Origin: a virus
Reading direction: 5' to 3' (one strand)
DNA length: 23,753 nucleotides
IMG/VR virus record: IMGVR_UViG_3300017731_000057
Coordinates: 1-23,753 of that record
The notes beneath the pieces were generated by a model. It was not told the origin of the DNA and searched no databases. It saw nothing but the letters and a program-made list of their open reading frames with translations. The first letter of the stretch is position 1; every line of letters starts with the position of its first letter. Position numbers and translations under genes: made by a program. Positions 7,228-15,438 of the stretch are shown here, piece after piece.

Positions 7228-8927
7228 AAAAGTTATTAGCTGTTGTAGCTTCAGTATTATTAATAGCTACTCCTGTATATGCATATCATACTGAAACACA
7301 GACACCTTATGGTATAAACATATCTGTTGATAATGAAACAGGAGAGATAGAACTTACTTGGCAAGAAAGTGATGCGTTAGAAGTTAATCCACCTGAGTAC
7401 TATAGGTTATTTTTTGGTGATGATGACCAAGCAGCAGACTTCTCTATAGATACTAGCTTTGGTTTCAATGAAGCATTGTCCTGGAGAACTTATTACTTTA
7501 CTCCTGCATTTATAGATGAGAAATTTGAAACAACAACACTTACATTCTATGCAAAGATACAAGCAAGAAATGACACAGGTAGTACAGTTAGTGACTTTAC
7601 AGCAGTAGTTAGTGTACAATATGATTATGATTATGTACCTAATACAACGACATCTAGTTCGTCAACAACAACGCCCACCACGTTACCTGCGGCAGAAGAT
7701 GTGGTCGAAGATAACATTACTACGTACCTTGCTTGGGACGAATATGGATGTCCACATCCGAACAATCCGTTATCGTATAAACAATATCTTGAAGCGGTAG
7801 AGAGTGGAGATTGGTTTGGATATCAACCCGATGATTGCACTAACGTACCTGATGTTATTACTATTATTATCGAGGAAGAAGAAGATTTAGATGAGCTGGA
7901 CGAAGAGATACTTGGAGATGACACCTTACCAGAGGAAGATATTTTTATTGAAGAGGAAGTTATTGAGCTCACGGAAGAAGAAATAGCTGCTATTGAAGCT
8001 GAAGAACTAGATGCTGAAGAAGAATTACTTATACTTGAGGAGTTAGAAAATAGTGTAATTATTCTTGAGGATTTATCTGAAGAAGAGATACAAGAGTTTG
8101 TAGATGTCATACAGGAAATAGAAGATACTATTGAGATTATAGAAATTGTAGAAGAGATTATAGAATTAGATGTACCTGATGATATAATATTAATAATAGA
8201 GGAGGAAGTACTTGAAGAAGAAATTATCATTGATGAGACTGATGAGGAGATTTTGGATGAGCCAATACAGGAAGATGTTAAAGAGGCAGAAGATTTAACT
8301 GAAGAAGAAGTAGCTGTTGAAGTTGCTGAAATTGAAGAAGCCATTAAAGAAATTATTGAAATAGAAGAGGATTTATCTAATGAGGAAATTGAAGAAGCCA
8401 TCGAAGTATATGTGCAAGAACTCCCACCCGAAGAAATTGTAGAAGTACTTGAAGAAGTTAATGATGTCGGTGTTCAAAATTTAGAAGATGTATCTGAAGA
8501 GGTACAAGAAGTTATACAAGCAGTAGTTGAAGAAGCTATTGAAGATGTTGAAGAACTTACAGAAGAACAAGTTGAAGTTGTTGCTGAAGTATTACAAGTT
8601 GAAGCTGAAGACGTTGCTATTATTGCAGAGTCTATTAAATCAGATGAAGTAATAGCTGAAGCAGTAGAAGAATATATAGAAAGAGCTGTAGATAACTCAG
8701 ATGTAGAGAATTACACTCTTGCTGATGTTGTCACAGAAGTGCAATATGAAGCATTCATAGAAAATCCAATAGAAGTGTTTATTGATTTAAACATAGAAGA
8801 TATCAATATTACTGACATAGGTAATGACATGACACAAGACCAAAAAGAAAAAGCTCAAGAAGTTGTAGTTCCAGTTATTTTGACTAGAATAGCTACAATG
8901 GCATCCTTTATATTTAGGAGAAGTTAA
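7224..8927 (+). CDS. Secreted, extremely acidic repeat protein with FN3-like domain
   Basis: This 567-aa protein starts at GTG 7224, overlapping the previous TGA. A clear signal peptide occupies residues 1-20 (basic MKK, hydrophobic core, VYA cleavage end). An FN3-like beta domain follows (about 30-135, IELTWQES and YYRLFFG). Next comes a Ser/Thr/Pro linker (about 139-157) and a small segment with two cysteines (about 176 and 204). Residues about 210-545 are almost entirely Glu/Asp/Ile/Val/Leu helices with recurring (L/V)(T/S)EEE-type starts. The last 20 residues are hydrophobic and end in RRS, like a membrane anchor. The function is unknown: surface or periplasmic, perhaps structural, ion-binding or exclusion-related. 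Confidence 0.6.
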   Translation: MKKLLAVVASVLLIATPVYAYHTETQTPYGINISVDNETGEIELTWQESDALEVNPPEYYRLFFGDDDQAADFSIDTSFGFNEALSWRTYYFTPAFIDEKFETTTLTFYAKIQARNDTGSTVSDFTAVVSVQYDYDYVPNTTTSSSSTTTPTTLPAAEDVVEDNITTYLAWDEYGCPHPNNPLSYKQYLEAVESGDWFGYQPDDCTNVPDVITIIIEEEEDLDELDEEILGDDTLPEEDIFIEEEVIELTEEEIAAIEAEELDAEEELLILEELENSVIILEDLSEEEIQEFVDVIQEIEDTIEIIEIVEEIIELDVPDDIILIIEEEVLEEEIIIDETDEEILDEPIQEDVKEAEDLTEEEVAVEVAEIEEAIKEIIEIEEDLSNEEIEEAIEVYVQELPPEEIVEVLEEVNDVGVQNLEDVSEEVQEVIQAVVEEAIEDVEELTEEQVEVVAEVLQVEAEDVAIIAESIKSDEVIAEAVEEYIERAVDNSDVENYTLADVVTEVQYEAFIENPIEVFIDLNIEDINITDIGNDMTQDQKEKAQEVVVPVILTRIATMASFIFRRS

Positions 8928-9148
8928 TGCTAAAAAAAATTTGGAACTGGTTTATAACTATAGTTAAAGAGACTTTGAATTTAAGCTGGACACTTGTCGG
9001 TTTGGTTATTGCGACCCTAACGCTAACTGGCAGTGCTCAGCAAGTTACAGGTCTTGCTACTGTAGTTACATTAGCTGTATGGTTATTAACTATAGGGTTT
9101 AGAAAAGATAAACCTGAACCAAGTAAAAACAAAGGGGTGAGTAAATAA
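8927..9148 (+). CDS. Small two-span membrane protein, holin candidate
   Basis: This 73-aa protein has two hydrophobic segments (about 18-35, LSWTLVGLVIATLTLTG, and 41-57, VTGLATVVTLAVWLLTIG) joined by a short turn, with a basic C-terminal tail (RKDKPEPSKNKG). Short length, two spans and a charged tail are the classical class II holin layout, and it sits among other small membrane proteins. Both ends are TAATG overlaps. A better holin-family match lies at 13804-14091, so this could be an antiholin, a second holin or an unrelated membrane protein. Confidence 0.5.
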   Translation: MLKKIWNWFITIVKETLNLSWTLVGLVIATLTLTGSAQQVTGLATVVTLAVWLLTIGFRKDKPEPSKNKGVSK

Positions 9149-9186
9149 TGGATTGTTGTGGCAGTGGTTGTTGCGGAGGTAGGTAA
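9148..9186 (+). CDS. 12-aa cysteine-rich micropeptide
   Basis: MDCCGSGCCGGR is encoded in the exact space between two genes. Its ATG overlaps the previous stop by one base (TAATG), and its TAA overlaps the next ATG by one base. Without it the two flanking genes would be separated by 37 bases, unlike the surrounding tiled junctions. AGGGGTGAG upstream could serve as ribosome-binding site. Four of 12 residues are cysteines in two CC pairs, which could bind metal or form disulfides. Alternatively its translation may only carry ribosomes to the next start. Confidence 0.45.
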   Translation: MDCCGSGCCGGR

Positions 9187-9398
9187 TGGAAGCTAAAATT
9201 AATTTAAGTCAGATACTACAAGGTGGATTAGCTGCCTTAGTAGGTTGGTTGTTCAAAACAGTTAATGATTTACAACAAGAAGTTGCAACACTTAAAGCAC
9301 AGGTTGAAGCATACCAAAACTCAATATCAGGATTTAATCAAAATTTAACAATCATTGAAGAAGTAATTAGAGAGATATTATTTAAGGTAGGAGGATAA
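9186..9398 (+). CDS. Small membrane-anchored coiled-coil protein
   Basis: This 70-aa protein has a weakly hydrophobic N-terminal segment (ILQGGLAALVGWLF, about 10-23), then a heptad-like helix (about 27-65, TVNDLQQEVATLKAQVEAY). This is compatible with an N-terminal anchor and a projecting coiled coil, a shape seen in inner-membrane spanins and in XhlA-like proteins. It lies between the holin-like gene and the DUF5675 gene, with TAATG overlaps on both sides and GGAGG just before the following gene. A lysis-cassette role is inferred from neighbours. Confidence 0.45.
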   Translation: MEAKINLSQILQGGLAALVGWLFKTVNDLQQEVATLKAQVEAYQNSISGFNQNLTIIEEVIREILFKVGG

Positions 9399-9982
9399 TG
9401 GAATTAGAAGTAGTAAGAATAAGTTCACAGAAAGATAGTACGTCTGGAATTTTGTTTGATATCGTTAATGGTAAAAGAAGTTTTCTTTGTTATACCCTTG
9501 AAGATGAACAAAGAGATGTAAAAGTATGGGGTGAAACTAGAATACCTGCTGGTAAATACAAACTTTCTTTAAGAAAAGAAGGTGGATTCCACAGTAAATA
9601 TCAAGCTAAATATGGTGACATGCACAAAGGTATGATACATGTGAATGATGTACCAGGATTTGAATATATTTTATGGCACACTGGTAATACTGATGAGAAT
9701 ACTGCTGGTTGTTTATTATTAGGTAATTCACAAACTAGTAATCTTGTGCAAAAAGATGGCTTTGTTGGTTCAAGTGTTAATGCATATAAAGATGTTTATC
9801 CTTATGTTGCAGCTGCTATATCACAAGGTGATGTATGGGTTACATATATAGACTACGATGGAACTGTAAATAGTAGTGACAATTCAACTGTAAATAGTAA
9901 TGACATAACAGAAAAGTTGGAGGAAATATCTGGGGAGATACAAGTGTTATCTGCCAAACTGGATAGACAAGTAATTCTCTAA
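9398..9982 (+). CDS. DUF5675 family protein with C-terminal coiled coil
   Basis: The N-terminal domain of this 194-aa protein (about 1-155) shows the DUF5675 signature: CYTLEDEQRD (31-40), KVWGETRIPAGKYKL (42-56), HVNDVPGFEYILWHTGNT (81-98) and TAGCLLLG (102-109). His94 and Cys105 in H-x-G-N-x(n)-T-x-G-C spacing recall the catalytic region of YkuD L,D-transpeptidases, but activity is not shown. An Asn/Ser linker made of a 24-bp tandem duplication leads to a short coiled coil (about 168-192). GGAGG precedes the ATG. Location among membrane proteins suggests cell-wall or lysis work. It could also be virion-borne. Confidence 0.65.
   Translation: MELEVVRISSQKDSTSGILFDIVNGKRSFLCYTLEDEQRDVKVWGETRIPAGKYKLSLRKEGGFHSKYQAKYGDMHKGMIHVNDVPGFEYILWHTGNTDENTAGCLLLGNSQTSNLVQKDGFVGSSVNAYKDVYPYVAAAISQGDVWVTYIDYDGTVNSSDNSTVNSNDITEKLEEISGEIQVLSAKLDRQVIL
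9862..9904 (+). repeat. 24-bp tandem duplication in the DUF5675 linker
   Basis: AACTGTAAATAGTAGTGAC at 9862 recurs at 9886 with one change, giving a period of 24 bases and two copies. It encodes TVNSSDNS followed by TVNSNDIT, a flexible Asn/Ser spacer between the conserved domain and the coiled coil. In-frame length variation here would alter only linker length. Confidence 0.75.
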
Positions 9983-12900
9983 TGGCTAAACAAAAAGATA
10001 AATTAACTTTATTAAAAGAAGAGTTAGCAAGTTTATTAAAATCTGGTGGTGACCGAAAAAGAGCCCAAGAGTTAATGAAAGAAATAAACCTTCAAACTAG
10101 AATGCAGAAACAAGAAAAGATAGCATTAGAAGGAACAGCAATTTTTGGTGATGCTTATACTGAAGCTGCTGAAAAATCAGCTAAGAAATCTGCTAAGAAA
10201 ACTCCTCAACCTACTTTTTCAAATTATACAGACAAACAAAAAATACAAATTCAACAAAATATTAGAGAACGTAATAAAAATATTTCTGATAGAAGTAAAA
10301 GAAATATTTATAATATGTCTAACAGAAGAGAAACAGGTTTAAAAAATCCTACTCCACAAGAAATTGAAGCACAAAAAAGAATCCGTAAAGAATTAGATGA
10401 TGCTAAGAGAAGACAATTTGTTAATACATCAGATGCTTTAAATTTAAAACTTCCTCCAGGAATAGACGCTCAAATTCGTACAGTAGGAAAAGATAATATA
10501 AATCAAAGAGCTGAAGAATTAGTTAATAAAGATTCAACACTTCAATTTGCTAATGAAGGTCAGAGAGAAACATTTATTACAGATGTAGCAGATGAAATGG
10601 CTGCACAAGTTGAAGAAGCAGCTAGGTCAGATGCAGGCAAGATGAACATTATGGATTTTTCTGAAGGTAATCCTATGATTATTGATACAAGAAATGGTGC
10701 TGTAAAAGATATGGCAGAATCAGTTGACCCTAAGTCAAAATCTGCTGCAGCTTATGCTAAAGAATTTGGTATAGAAACTAAATCAGCAACAGATAGCGGA
10801 TTTAACATATCTATTAGAACATTAGAAAGTCAACTAGATATGATTACTAATACAATAGAAAATACTAAAGGTGAAAGATTAAATGTTGAAGAGAATCTAA
10901 CTCCTAGAATATTAAATATTGAAAGAGTTAATAAGCGTAATGCAGAAGTTGATAAAACAGTAGCTGGATTAGAAAAACAAAAAAATGTTGTTTCTAATTT
11001 ACTAGAAGAACAAGTAGAAACACTTAATAAAGAAACAGCTTATAGATACTTACAAGGTAAAGGTGTTATTGATAAATCTGGAAGTAAATCAAACAGAGAA
11101 TCAGCAGACAAAATAATTAATAAATTAAATATAACAGGTGACAAAATAATAGATGTAGATGATTTAGATATTATGTATAAATCAAAATTTGAAAAGACAA
11201 TTCAAAAAGATACTCCTGTAACTAAAGAACAATTAATTATGTCTGAATCAGAAAGACTTATTTCTAACTGGCAAAAACAAATAACCCCTGGTCAACATGC
11301 TGGTAAATGGGCTGGTAAAGAAGGACCCAAAGAATCACAACTAGCCGAACCAGATGTAGTTGACCCTGATGCTGCAAAATATCAAACTAAAAAACAATCT
11401 GAAACAAGAAGTAAATTTGAAAAATCCCAGTCTCCTATGCCTAATCTTCTTAAGAATGCACTACAAGATGCTGGTACTTTACCAGGTGAAGCAGGAATGA
11501 TTTCAGAAAGAATGGAATACATTGAAGGAGTTAATGAACCTAGAGGTAGGGAATGGTGGTCAGAAGGAGAGATTATTGAAAGTGCTCAACCTTCTGCAAG
11601 TAAAGGCCAAAAAGATATTGGTTCGTTTACAGAAGGTTTTCAAATTAAGGGTGTTGCTGGTCAACAAATTGATAAAGCTTTAAAAGGTCAACAAATTGCA
11701 GACGCTTTACAAAATCCTGTAGTATTAGAAACAAATGTAACATTTGCTTGGAAGCCAACAAAATATATGAAGAGTGGAAGGGTATCACATCTAATAAGTG
11801 GTACAATGCAACGTGATGTTAAGGGAAACATCATACCTTTTACACCAGAAAAAAGTGATGAATTAAGAGAAATAGTTAATCTTGGTAAACAATTAAAAGT
11901 AAAAGATTTTATAGATGATAAAGGAAATCTTACTGCAGAAGGTAGGAAATTTAGAGTTGAAGTACCTAAGAAACCAGAATTAAAGATACCAGACTGGCAG
12001 AAATACCCAGCTAAAGATGATTTTGAAAAAGCAAAAAAAACTTCTTTAAGTAATTTCAAAAAAGCAGAAAAAATTTATCTAAGTAACCTAGACCAACCTG
12101 CAGTAGCTACTGTACTTCAAAAAGATTTACCAGGATATGAAGCACCTGAGATAGAATTAAAAGCAGAGGCTAGTGGTAATATACTTAGAGGTGCTAAATC
12201 TAAAGATGTAAATGTTACTATTACAGGTAGTTTAAAAGATACTTCGTTTACTATTGGCCTAGATGTACCAGATAAACCAGCAATAGTTCCATTTAAAGAT
12301 AAAAAAGGTAAACGATATATTTCTAAAGCAGAACCTGTAATACGACTTGAAGGCCCACCAAAAATTATAAAAGAAACTGTAACAACAGATGCAGGTCAAG
12401 CTATTAAAGATGCAAAAAAAGAAATAGCTGAAGCTAAACAATATATAAAAACAGCAACTGCTAATAAAGCTTACACACCAGAAGACATAAAATATGGAAA
12501 GGCTAATTTGTCTGCAGCAGAATCAAAATTAAAAAAAGCACAACGAGATAAAAGCCCTAGAACAAAAGAAATTACTAAGACAGAATCTCTTTATAGACAT
12601 CTAAACCCTCAAAAGCGAAATGTTGTAATGAGTGAGAAAATTCCTCAAACAAAAACTGTTACACGAGAAGTTAAACCAGGGGTAAGTGTATATGGAAAAC
12701 AATATAAACGAGGATTAAAAGATATAGCTGCACAAGGAATTGAAATACCAGGTAAAGTTAGAGTTACTGATTACGGCCAAGGAGCTACAGCTTCTTTTGA
12801 AGTTAGCAATAGTGATTTTAAAAAACACCTTTCAAAATTAGAAAGAGTTAAAGATACTAAATATGGTCAAACAGAATTAGATTCATTAGCAAAAGGTTTA

Positions 12901-13797
12901 AGAGGTGGAAAAGCAGCAACATCTATGGGGTTGAAAGACTTCAATATAGGTAGTCAAAAAGTATTTGATGTTCTTTACGATGAAGCTGTACAAGTTAGAA
13001 ACATTAAAAAAGGTATAGAAGAAAAGCTTATAACTAGTAGCAAAGCAGCATATGCAGAAGGTTTGAAATCGGAACCAAGTGTAGCTAAAGCTCCATTGAA
13101 TTATGCAGAAGTTGATAAAGGTAGTTTTATAAATTTCATGGATAAGAATAATTTATGGAAAAAGAATAAAGGAGGTGAAGTTTTATTAGATAAAAATAAA
13201 AAGAAAATTGTACCACAGAATTTATTTAGATATCAAGAGGGTGGAGATGCTAGACAAATAACAAAATCATTAACTTATGAGCAGTTGAAAAGTATTGCAC
13301 CTAAAGGTGAAAAATATTTATTTGAATCAGATGCTCAGCGTTCTCCGAAGAATACATTTAAATACAAAACAACAGGTATATTAGATGAGAAGAATAAGTT
13401 CACTCATTTATTTAAACAACAAGATTACACTACTCTTAGAAAAAGCTATGAAAAAGAATTAGTATGGAAAGCTTATAAAGAATCTCTAAAGATGACAGGT
13501 GGTACTGCAAAGTTTAGTAGTAAAGCAAAGACTGAACAATTATTAAAAGCTGCTGGACCAGAAGCAGTCAATAAGATTTTAAATCAAGCTTCATCTAAAA
13601 TGACAGGCAATGAAATATCAAAGAACTTTTATAAAAAAGATGGTTCATTTGATATTAAATCATTAAGTCAAATAGCTCAACAACGAATTTCAAATGACGC
13701 AAAATTGTATGCTGATAAAAATCTTAAAGGTGCTGTTAGTAAAAAATTCTTAACAGAACTTAAAAAAGGTATTAAGATGGTAATTGGAAAAGGATAG
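9982..13797 (+). CDS. 1271-aa lysine-rich protein, candidate internal virion/ejection protein
   Basis: This is the largest gene of the window. The product is rich in Lys, Glu, Ala and Gln, with no signal peptide or obvious membrane span. Long helices are visible at about 1-60, 277-350 (coiled coil, RTLESQLDMITNTIENTK onward) and 804-856 (DAKKEIAEAKQYIK and AAESKLKKAQRDK). A beta-prone middle (about 590-760) is proline-rich. The C-terminus (about 1170-1271) is helical and basic. I recognise no catalytic motif. Size, charge and position after fibre genes fit the large internal or ejected proteins of podoviruses. A polymorphic enzyme or scaffold cannot be excluded. Confidence 0.5.
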   Translation: MAKQKDKLTLLKEELASLLKSGGDRKRAQELMKEINLQTRMQKQEKIALEGTAIFGDAYTEAAEKSAKKSAKKTPQPTFSNYTDKQKIQIQQNIRERNKNISDRSKRNIYNMSNRRETGLKNPTPQEIEAQKRIRKELDDAKRRQFVNTSDALNLKLPPGIDAQIRTVGKDNINQRAEELVNKDSTLQFANEGQRETFITDVADEMAAQVEEAARSDAGKMNIMDFSEGNPMIIDTRNGAVKDMAESVDPKSKSAAAYAKEFGIETKSATDSGFNISIRTLESQLDMITNTIENTKGERLNVEENLTPRILNIERVNKRNAEVDKTVAGLEKQKNVVSNLLEEQVETLNKETAYRYLQGKGVIDKSGSKSNRESADKIINKLNITGDKIIDVDDLDIMYKSKFEKTIQKDTPVTKEQLIMSESERLISNWQKQITPGQHAGKWAGKEGPKESQLAEPDVVDPDAAKYQTKKQSETRSKFEKSQSPMPNLLKNALQDAGTLPGEAGMISERMEYIEGVNEPRGREWWSEGEIIESAQPSASKGQKDIGSFTEGFQIKGVAGQQIDKALKGQQIADALQNPVVLETNVTFAWKPTKYMKSGRVSHLISGTMQRDVKGNIIPFTPEKSDELREIVNLGKQLKVKDFIDDKGNLTAEGRKFRVEVPKKPELKIPDWQKYPAKDDFEKAKKTSLSNFKKAEKIYLSNLDQPAVATVLQKDLPGYEAPEIELKAEASGNILRGAKSKDVNVTITGSLKDTSFTIGLDVPDKPAIVPFKDKKGKRYISKAEPVIRLEGPPKIIKETVTTDAGQAIKDAKKEIAEAKQYIKTATANKAYTPEDIKYGKANLSAAESKLKKAQRDKSPRTKEITKTESLYRHLNPQKRNVVMSEKIPQTKTVTREVKPGVSVYGKQYKRGLKDIAAQGIEIPGKVRVTDYGQGATASFEVSNSDFKKHLSKLERVKDTKYGQTELDSLAKGLRGGKAATSMGLKDFNIGSQKVFDVLYDEAVQVRNIKKGIEEKLITSSKAAYAEGLKSEPSVAKAPLNYAEVDKGSFINFMDKNNLWKKNKGGEVLLDKNKKKIVPQNLFRYQEGGDARQITKSLTYEQLKSIAPKGEKYLFESDAQRSPKNTFKYKTTGILDEKNKFTHLFKQQDYTTLRKSYEKELVWKAYKESLKMTGGTAKFSSKAKTEQLLKAAGPEAVNKILNQASSKMTGNEISKNFYKKDGSFDIKSLSQIAQQRISNDAKLYADKNLKGAVSKKFLTELKKGIKMVIGKG

Positions 13798-13803
13798 TGT
13801 ATA

Positions 13804-14091
13804 ATGTTAAATAGATATAAGAGAAAAAGAAACTCTGATGGGACGTTCAAAAAGGATGTGGCGTGGACCCCTTGGAATGAAGCATGGAGTTATAAAATGA
13901 GTGAAGACCTCAAAGATATGTTGGAGCGTACTGCTTGGACATTCATCGAAGCATTTATTGGTGCCTTAACAGTTGCTCCTCTTGTTGGTGTAGATGCTGA
14001 AGTAGTTCAGTTAGCTGCATTAGCTGGTGGTGGTGCAGCATTGGCAGTAATAAAAACATATGCAAAGAAACAAGTTACAAAAAATAGCTAA
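13804..14091 (+). CDS. r1t-type holin candidate
   Basis: In this 95-aa protein a basic/aromatic N-terminus leads to DMLERTAWTFIEAFIGALTVAPLVG (about 39-63) and LAALAGGGAALAVIKTYAKKQ (about 70-90). The pattern of E-R-(T/A)-x3-F before a first span, a short loop, then an alanine/glycine-rich second span resembles the phage r1t holin family. AGGA lies about 10 bases before the ATG. The muralytic enzyme is not adjacent; a lysozyme-like gene lies on the opposite strand at 16294-16710. It would form membrane lesions timing lysis. Confidence 0.6.
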   Translation: MLNRYKRKRNSDGTFKKDVAWTPWNEAWSYKMSEDLKDMLERTAWTFIEAFIGALTVAPLVGVDAEVVQLAALAGGGAALAVIKTYAKKQVTKNS

Positions 14092-14612
14092 TGTCTGAGA
14101 AGTTATTTTTTAATAAGTATCAGGGGCCTCATGATGAATATATGAATATAATAAAAAAATCAAAAAGAGGAATGAGATTAGCTGCTCAACAAACAAACTG
14201 GATTAAAAAAGGTCCTATGGGGATAACCGACCCTAAGTATGGTAAAATCTCTCCTAAGAACTCTAGTGGTATTAGAGAAATAAAACGTGCATTTGATTAT
14301 GGTTATAGAACTATGTCTAAGGATGTTGCAAAAAACGTTGCTAGTTTTAATAAACAGTATCATTTAGCAGCAAAAGGTTTAAAAGCTGGATTTCCTGAAG
14401 AGAGAATGGTTAGTGCTCAGTTGGCTAAGTATGGTAAAGCTGCTCCTGCAATAGCTAAAGGGAGTAAATTATTAGGTGGAATAACTCCTGGTGCTGTAGC
14501 TATGTTAGCTGCTGAAGGATTATATAAAGGTACTAAACGTGCTTTAGGTCCTGGTGGTACAGAGTTTCATACTAAGAAGAGTAAAAACAAATATGGAACT
14601 AAAGGATACTAA
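14091..14612 (+). CDS. Basic hypothetical protein, probable virion component
   Basis: This 173-aa protein is strongly basic throughout, with many Lys/Arg/Gly/Tyr and few acidic residues. One alanine-rich hydrophobic helix is present near 130-148 (LLGGITPGAVAMLAAEGLY), followed by a polar basic tail ending KSKNKYGTKGY. It starts in a TAATG overlap with the holin gene and ends in one with the next gene. The charge suggests nucleic-acid contact, perhaps packaging with the genome or ejection, but no family is recognised. Confidence 0.5.
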   Translation: MSEKLFFNKYQGPHDEYMNIIKKSKRGMRLAAQQTNWIKKGPMGITDPKYGKISPKNSSGIREIKRAFDYGYRTMSKDVAKNVASFNKQYHLAAKGLKAGFPEERMVSAQLAKYGKAAPAIAKGSKLLGGITPGAVAMLAAEGLYKGTKRALGPGGTEFHTKKSKNKYGTKGY

Positions 14613-14977
14613 TGTCAGCTATAGACCCTAAGAAAGATTGGACTACTCATGGTTTAGGTGAGCGTGAAATGAAAGCTCGTATTAAATCTCATACAGCTAT
14701 GAGAGATAAAGCTAGAGAACGAATGGTAACTACCTGGATAGATAAAGATTTTTCAAGTCCAGGATTTAATATGTGGTTTAAAAATAATCCTAATTCACCT
14801 TGGTTTGACAAAGGTGGAGGTTATGAAAAATATGTAGACCGAATATTTAGTCATGCAGGTTCTAGAAGGAATTACAATAAACGATATGATACTGTTCAAG
14901 GATTAAAAAAACAACAAGCTTTAAATAAACAAATAAAATTAAGAAACAATCTTAAGAAAATAACAAGAGGATATTAA
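14612..14977 (+). CDS. Basic hypothetical protein
   Basis: This 121-aa protein is very basic and rich in Lys, Arg, Asn and aromatic residues, for example FSSPGFNMWFKNNPNSPWF (about 48-66), with a C-terminal Lys/Asn/Gln helix ending KKITRGY. The ending resembles the YGTKGY end of the preceding protein, suggesting related small virion proteins. It starts in a TAATG overlap. No domain is recognised. A DNA-binding or packaged role is plausible from charge alone. Confidence 0.45.
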   Translation: MSAIDPKKDWTTHGLGEREMKARIKSHTAMRDKARERMVTTWIDKDFSSPGFNMWFKNNPNSPWFDKGGGYEKYVDRIFSHAGSRRNYNKRYDTVQGLKKQQALNKQIKLRNNLKKITRGY

Positions 14978-14978
14978 T

Positions 14979-15029
14979 ATGCCAATTACTAAAACTGGTA
15001 AGAAGAAAAGATACAAGAAAAAATATTAA
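14979..15029 (+). CDS. 16-aa lysine-rich micropeptide
   Basis: MPITKTGKKKRYKKKY is encoded one base after the previous stop, with AGAGG 8 bases before its ATG. It ends the + strand arm. Nine of 16 residues are Lys or Arg, continuing the basic trend of the two genes before it. Short proteins starting MP and rich in Lys occur at the ends of phage structural blocks. Because of its size the call rests on the ribosome-binding site and the tight spacing only. Confidence 0.4.
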   Translation: MPITKTGKKKRYKKKY

Positions 15030-15132
15030 CCTGAATACCCCTGAGAGACGAATAGAGCCCTTTTAAGAGATACAAATTGCCCGTCTGCCATTGCCTTATA
15101 TTCTATTATGTATTTAAAAAAAAAGCAGAAGG
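15030..15132. other. Convergent junction between the two gene arms
   Basis: These 103 bases separate the last + strand gene from the last - strand gene. They hold a run of nine A (15116-15124), which reads as a U tract shortly after the - strand SET gene, but I find no stable stem directly before it. AGACG (15046-15050) could pair with CGTCT (15082-15086) across a long loop. Transcript ends must lie here, but no textbook terminator is visible. Confidence 0.35.
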
Positions 15133-15438
15133 TTAATCATTGTTGATATCATACATATGGTATTTTAAAGTAAGTTCTTCTCCAGTAATGATGAGCTTAT
15201 TTGTAAATAAAAAATACTCGTCATCTCTAATTTCAAGTATGCAATTAGGATAGTCAGAATGATTAATGAAACCTCCTAAAGGCGTTCTAATAACATCATG
15301 TGCTGTCTTTTTATCTGTCTTGTAATGTGTTATTCCTAGTTCTGTATTTTTCTCAATAGTTCTAGTTGAAAAGAGGCCAAGGCCTTCTACCTTGGACCTC
15401 TTAATAGTTACTTCTTTAGGTAATGGTTTATAACTCAT
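15133..15438 (-). CDS. SET-domain protein, putative lysine methyltransferase
   Basis: This 101-aa protein is essentially a minimal SET domain: KRSKVEGLGLFSTRTI (13-28, SAM-binding GxG region), GGFINHSDYPNC (55-66, the RFxNHSxxPNC element) and GEELTLKY (86-93, the ELTxxY element with the catalytic-type Tyr). SET enzymes transfer methyl groups from S-adenosylmethionine to protein lysines. The ATG at 15438 overlaps the previous gene by 11 bases and directly precedes the conserved domain, so a longer upstream reading is not needed. No substrate-binding or post-SET extension is present. The target, host or viral, is unknown. Confidence 0.7.
   Translation of the reverse strand: MSYKPLPKEVTIKRSKVEGLGLFSTRTIEKNTELGITHYKTDKKTAHDVIRTPLGGFINHSDYPNCILEIRDDEYFLFTNKLIITGEELTLKYHMYDINND

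Noticed and set aside
7823-8401. Long serine/isoleucine-rich reading frame on the - strand
   Set aside because: It is the mirror of the GAA/GAT/ATT-rich acidic repeat gene on the + strand; its low-complexity Ser/Ile product and lack of start signals show it is a shadow.
11688-12059. 123-aa reading frame on the - strand within the 1271-aa gene
   Set aside because: No start signal or neighbour coupling; the + strand gene is continuous through it and explains the sequence.
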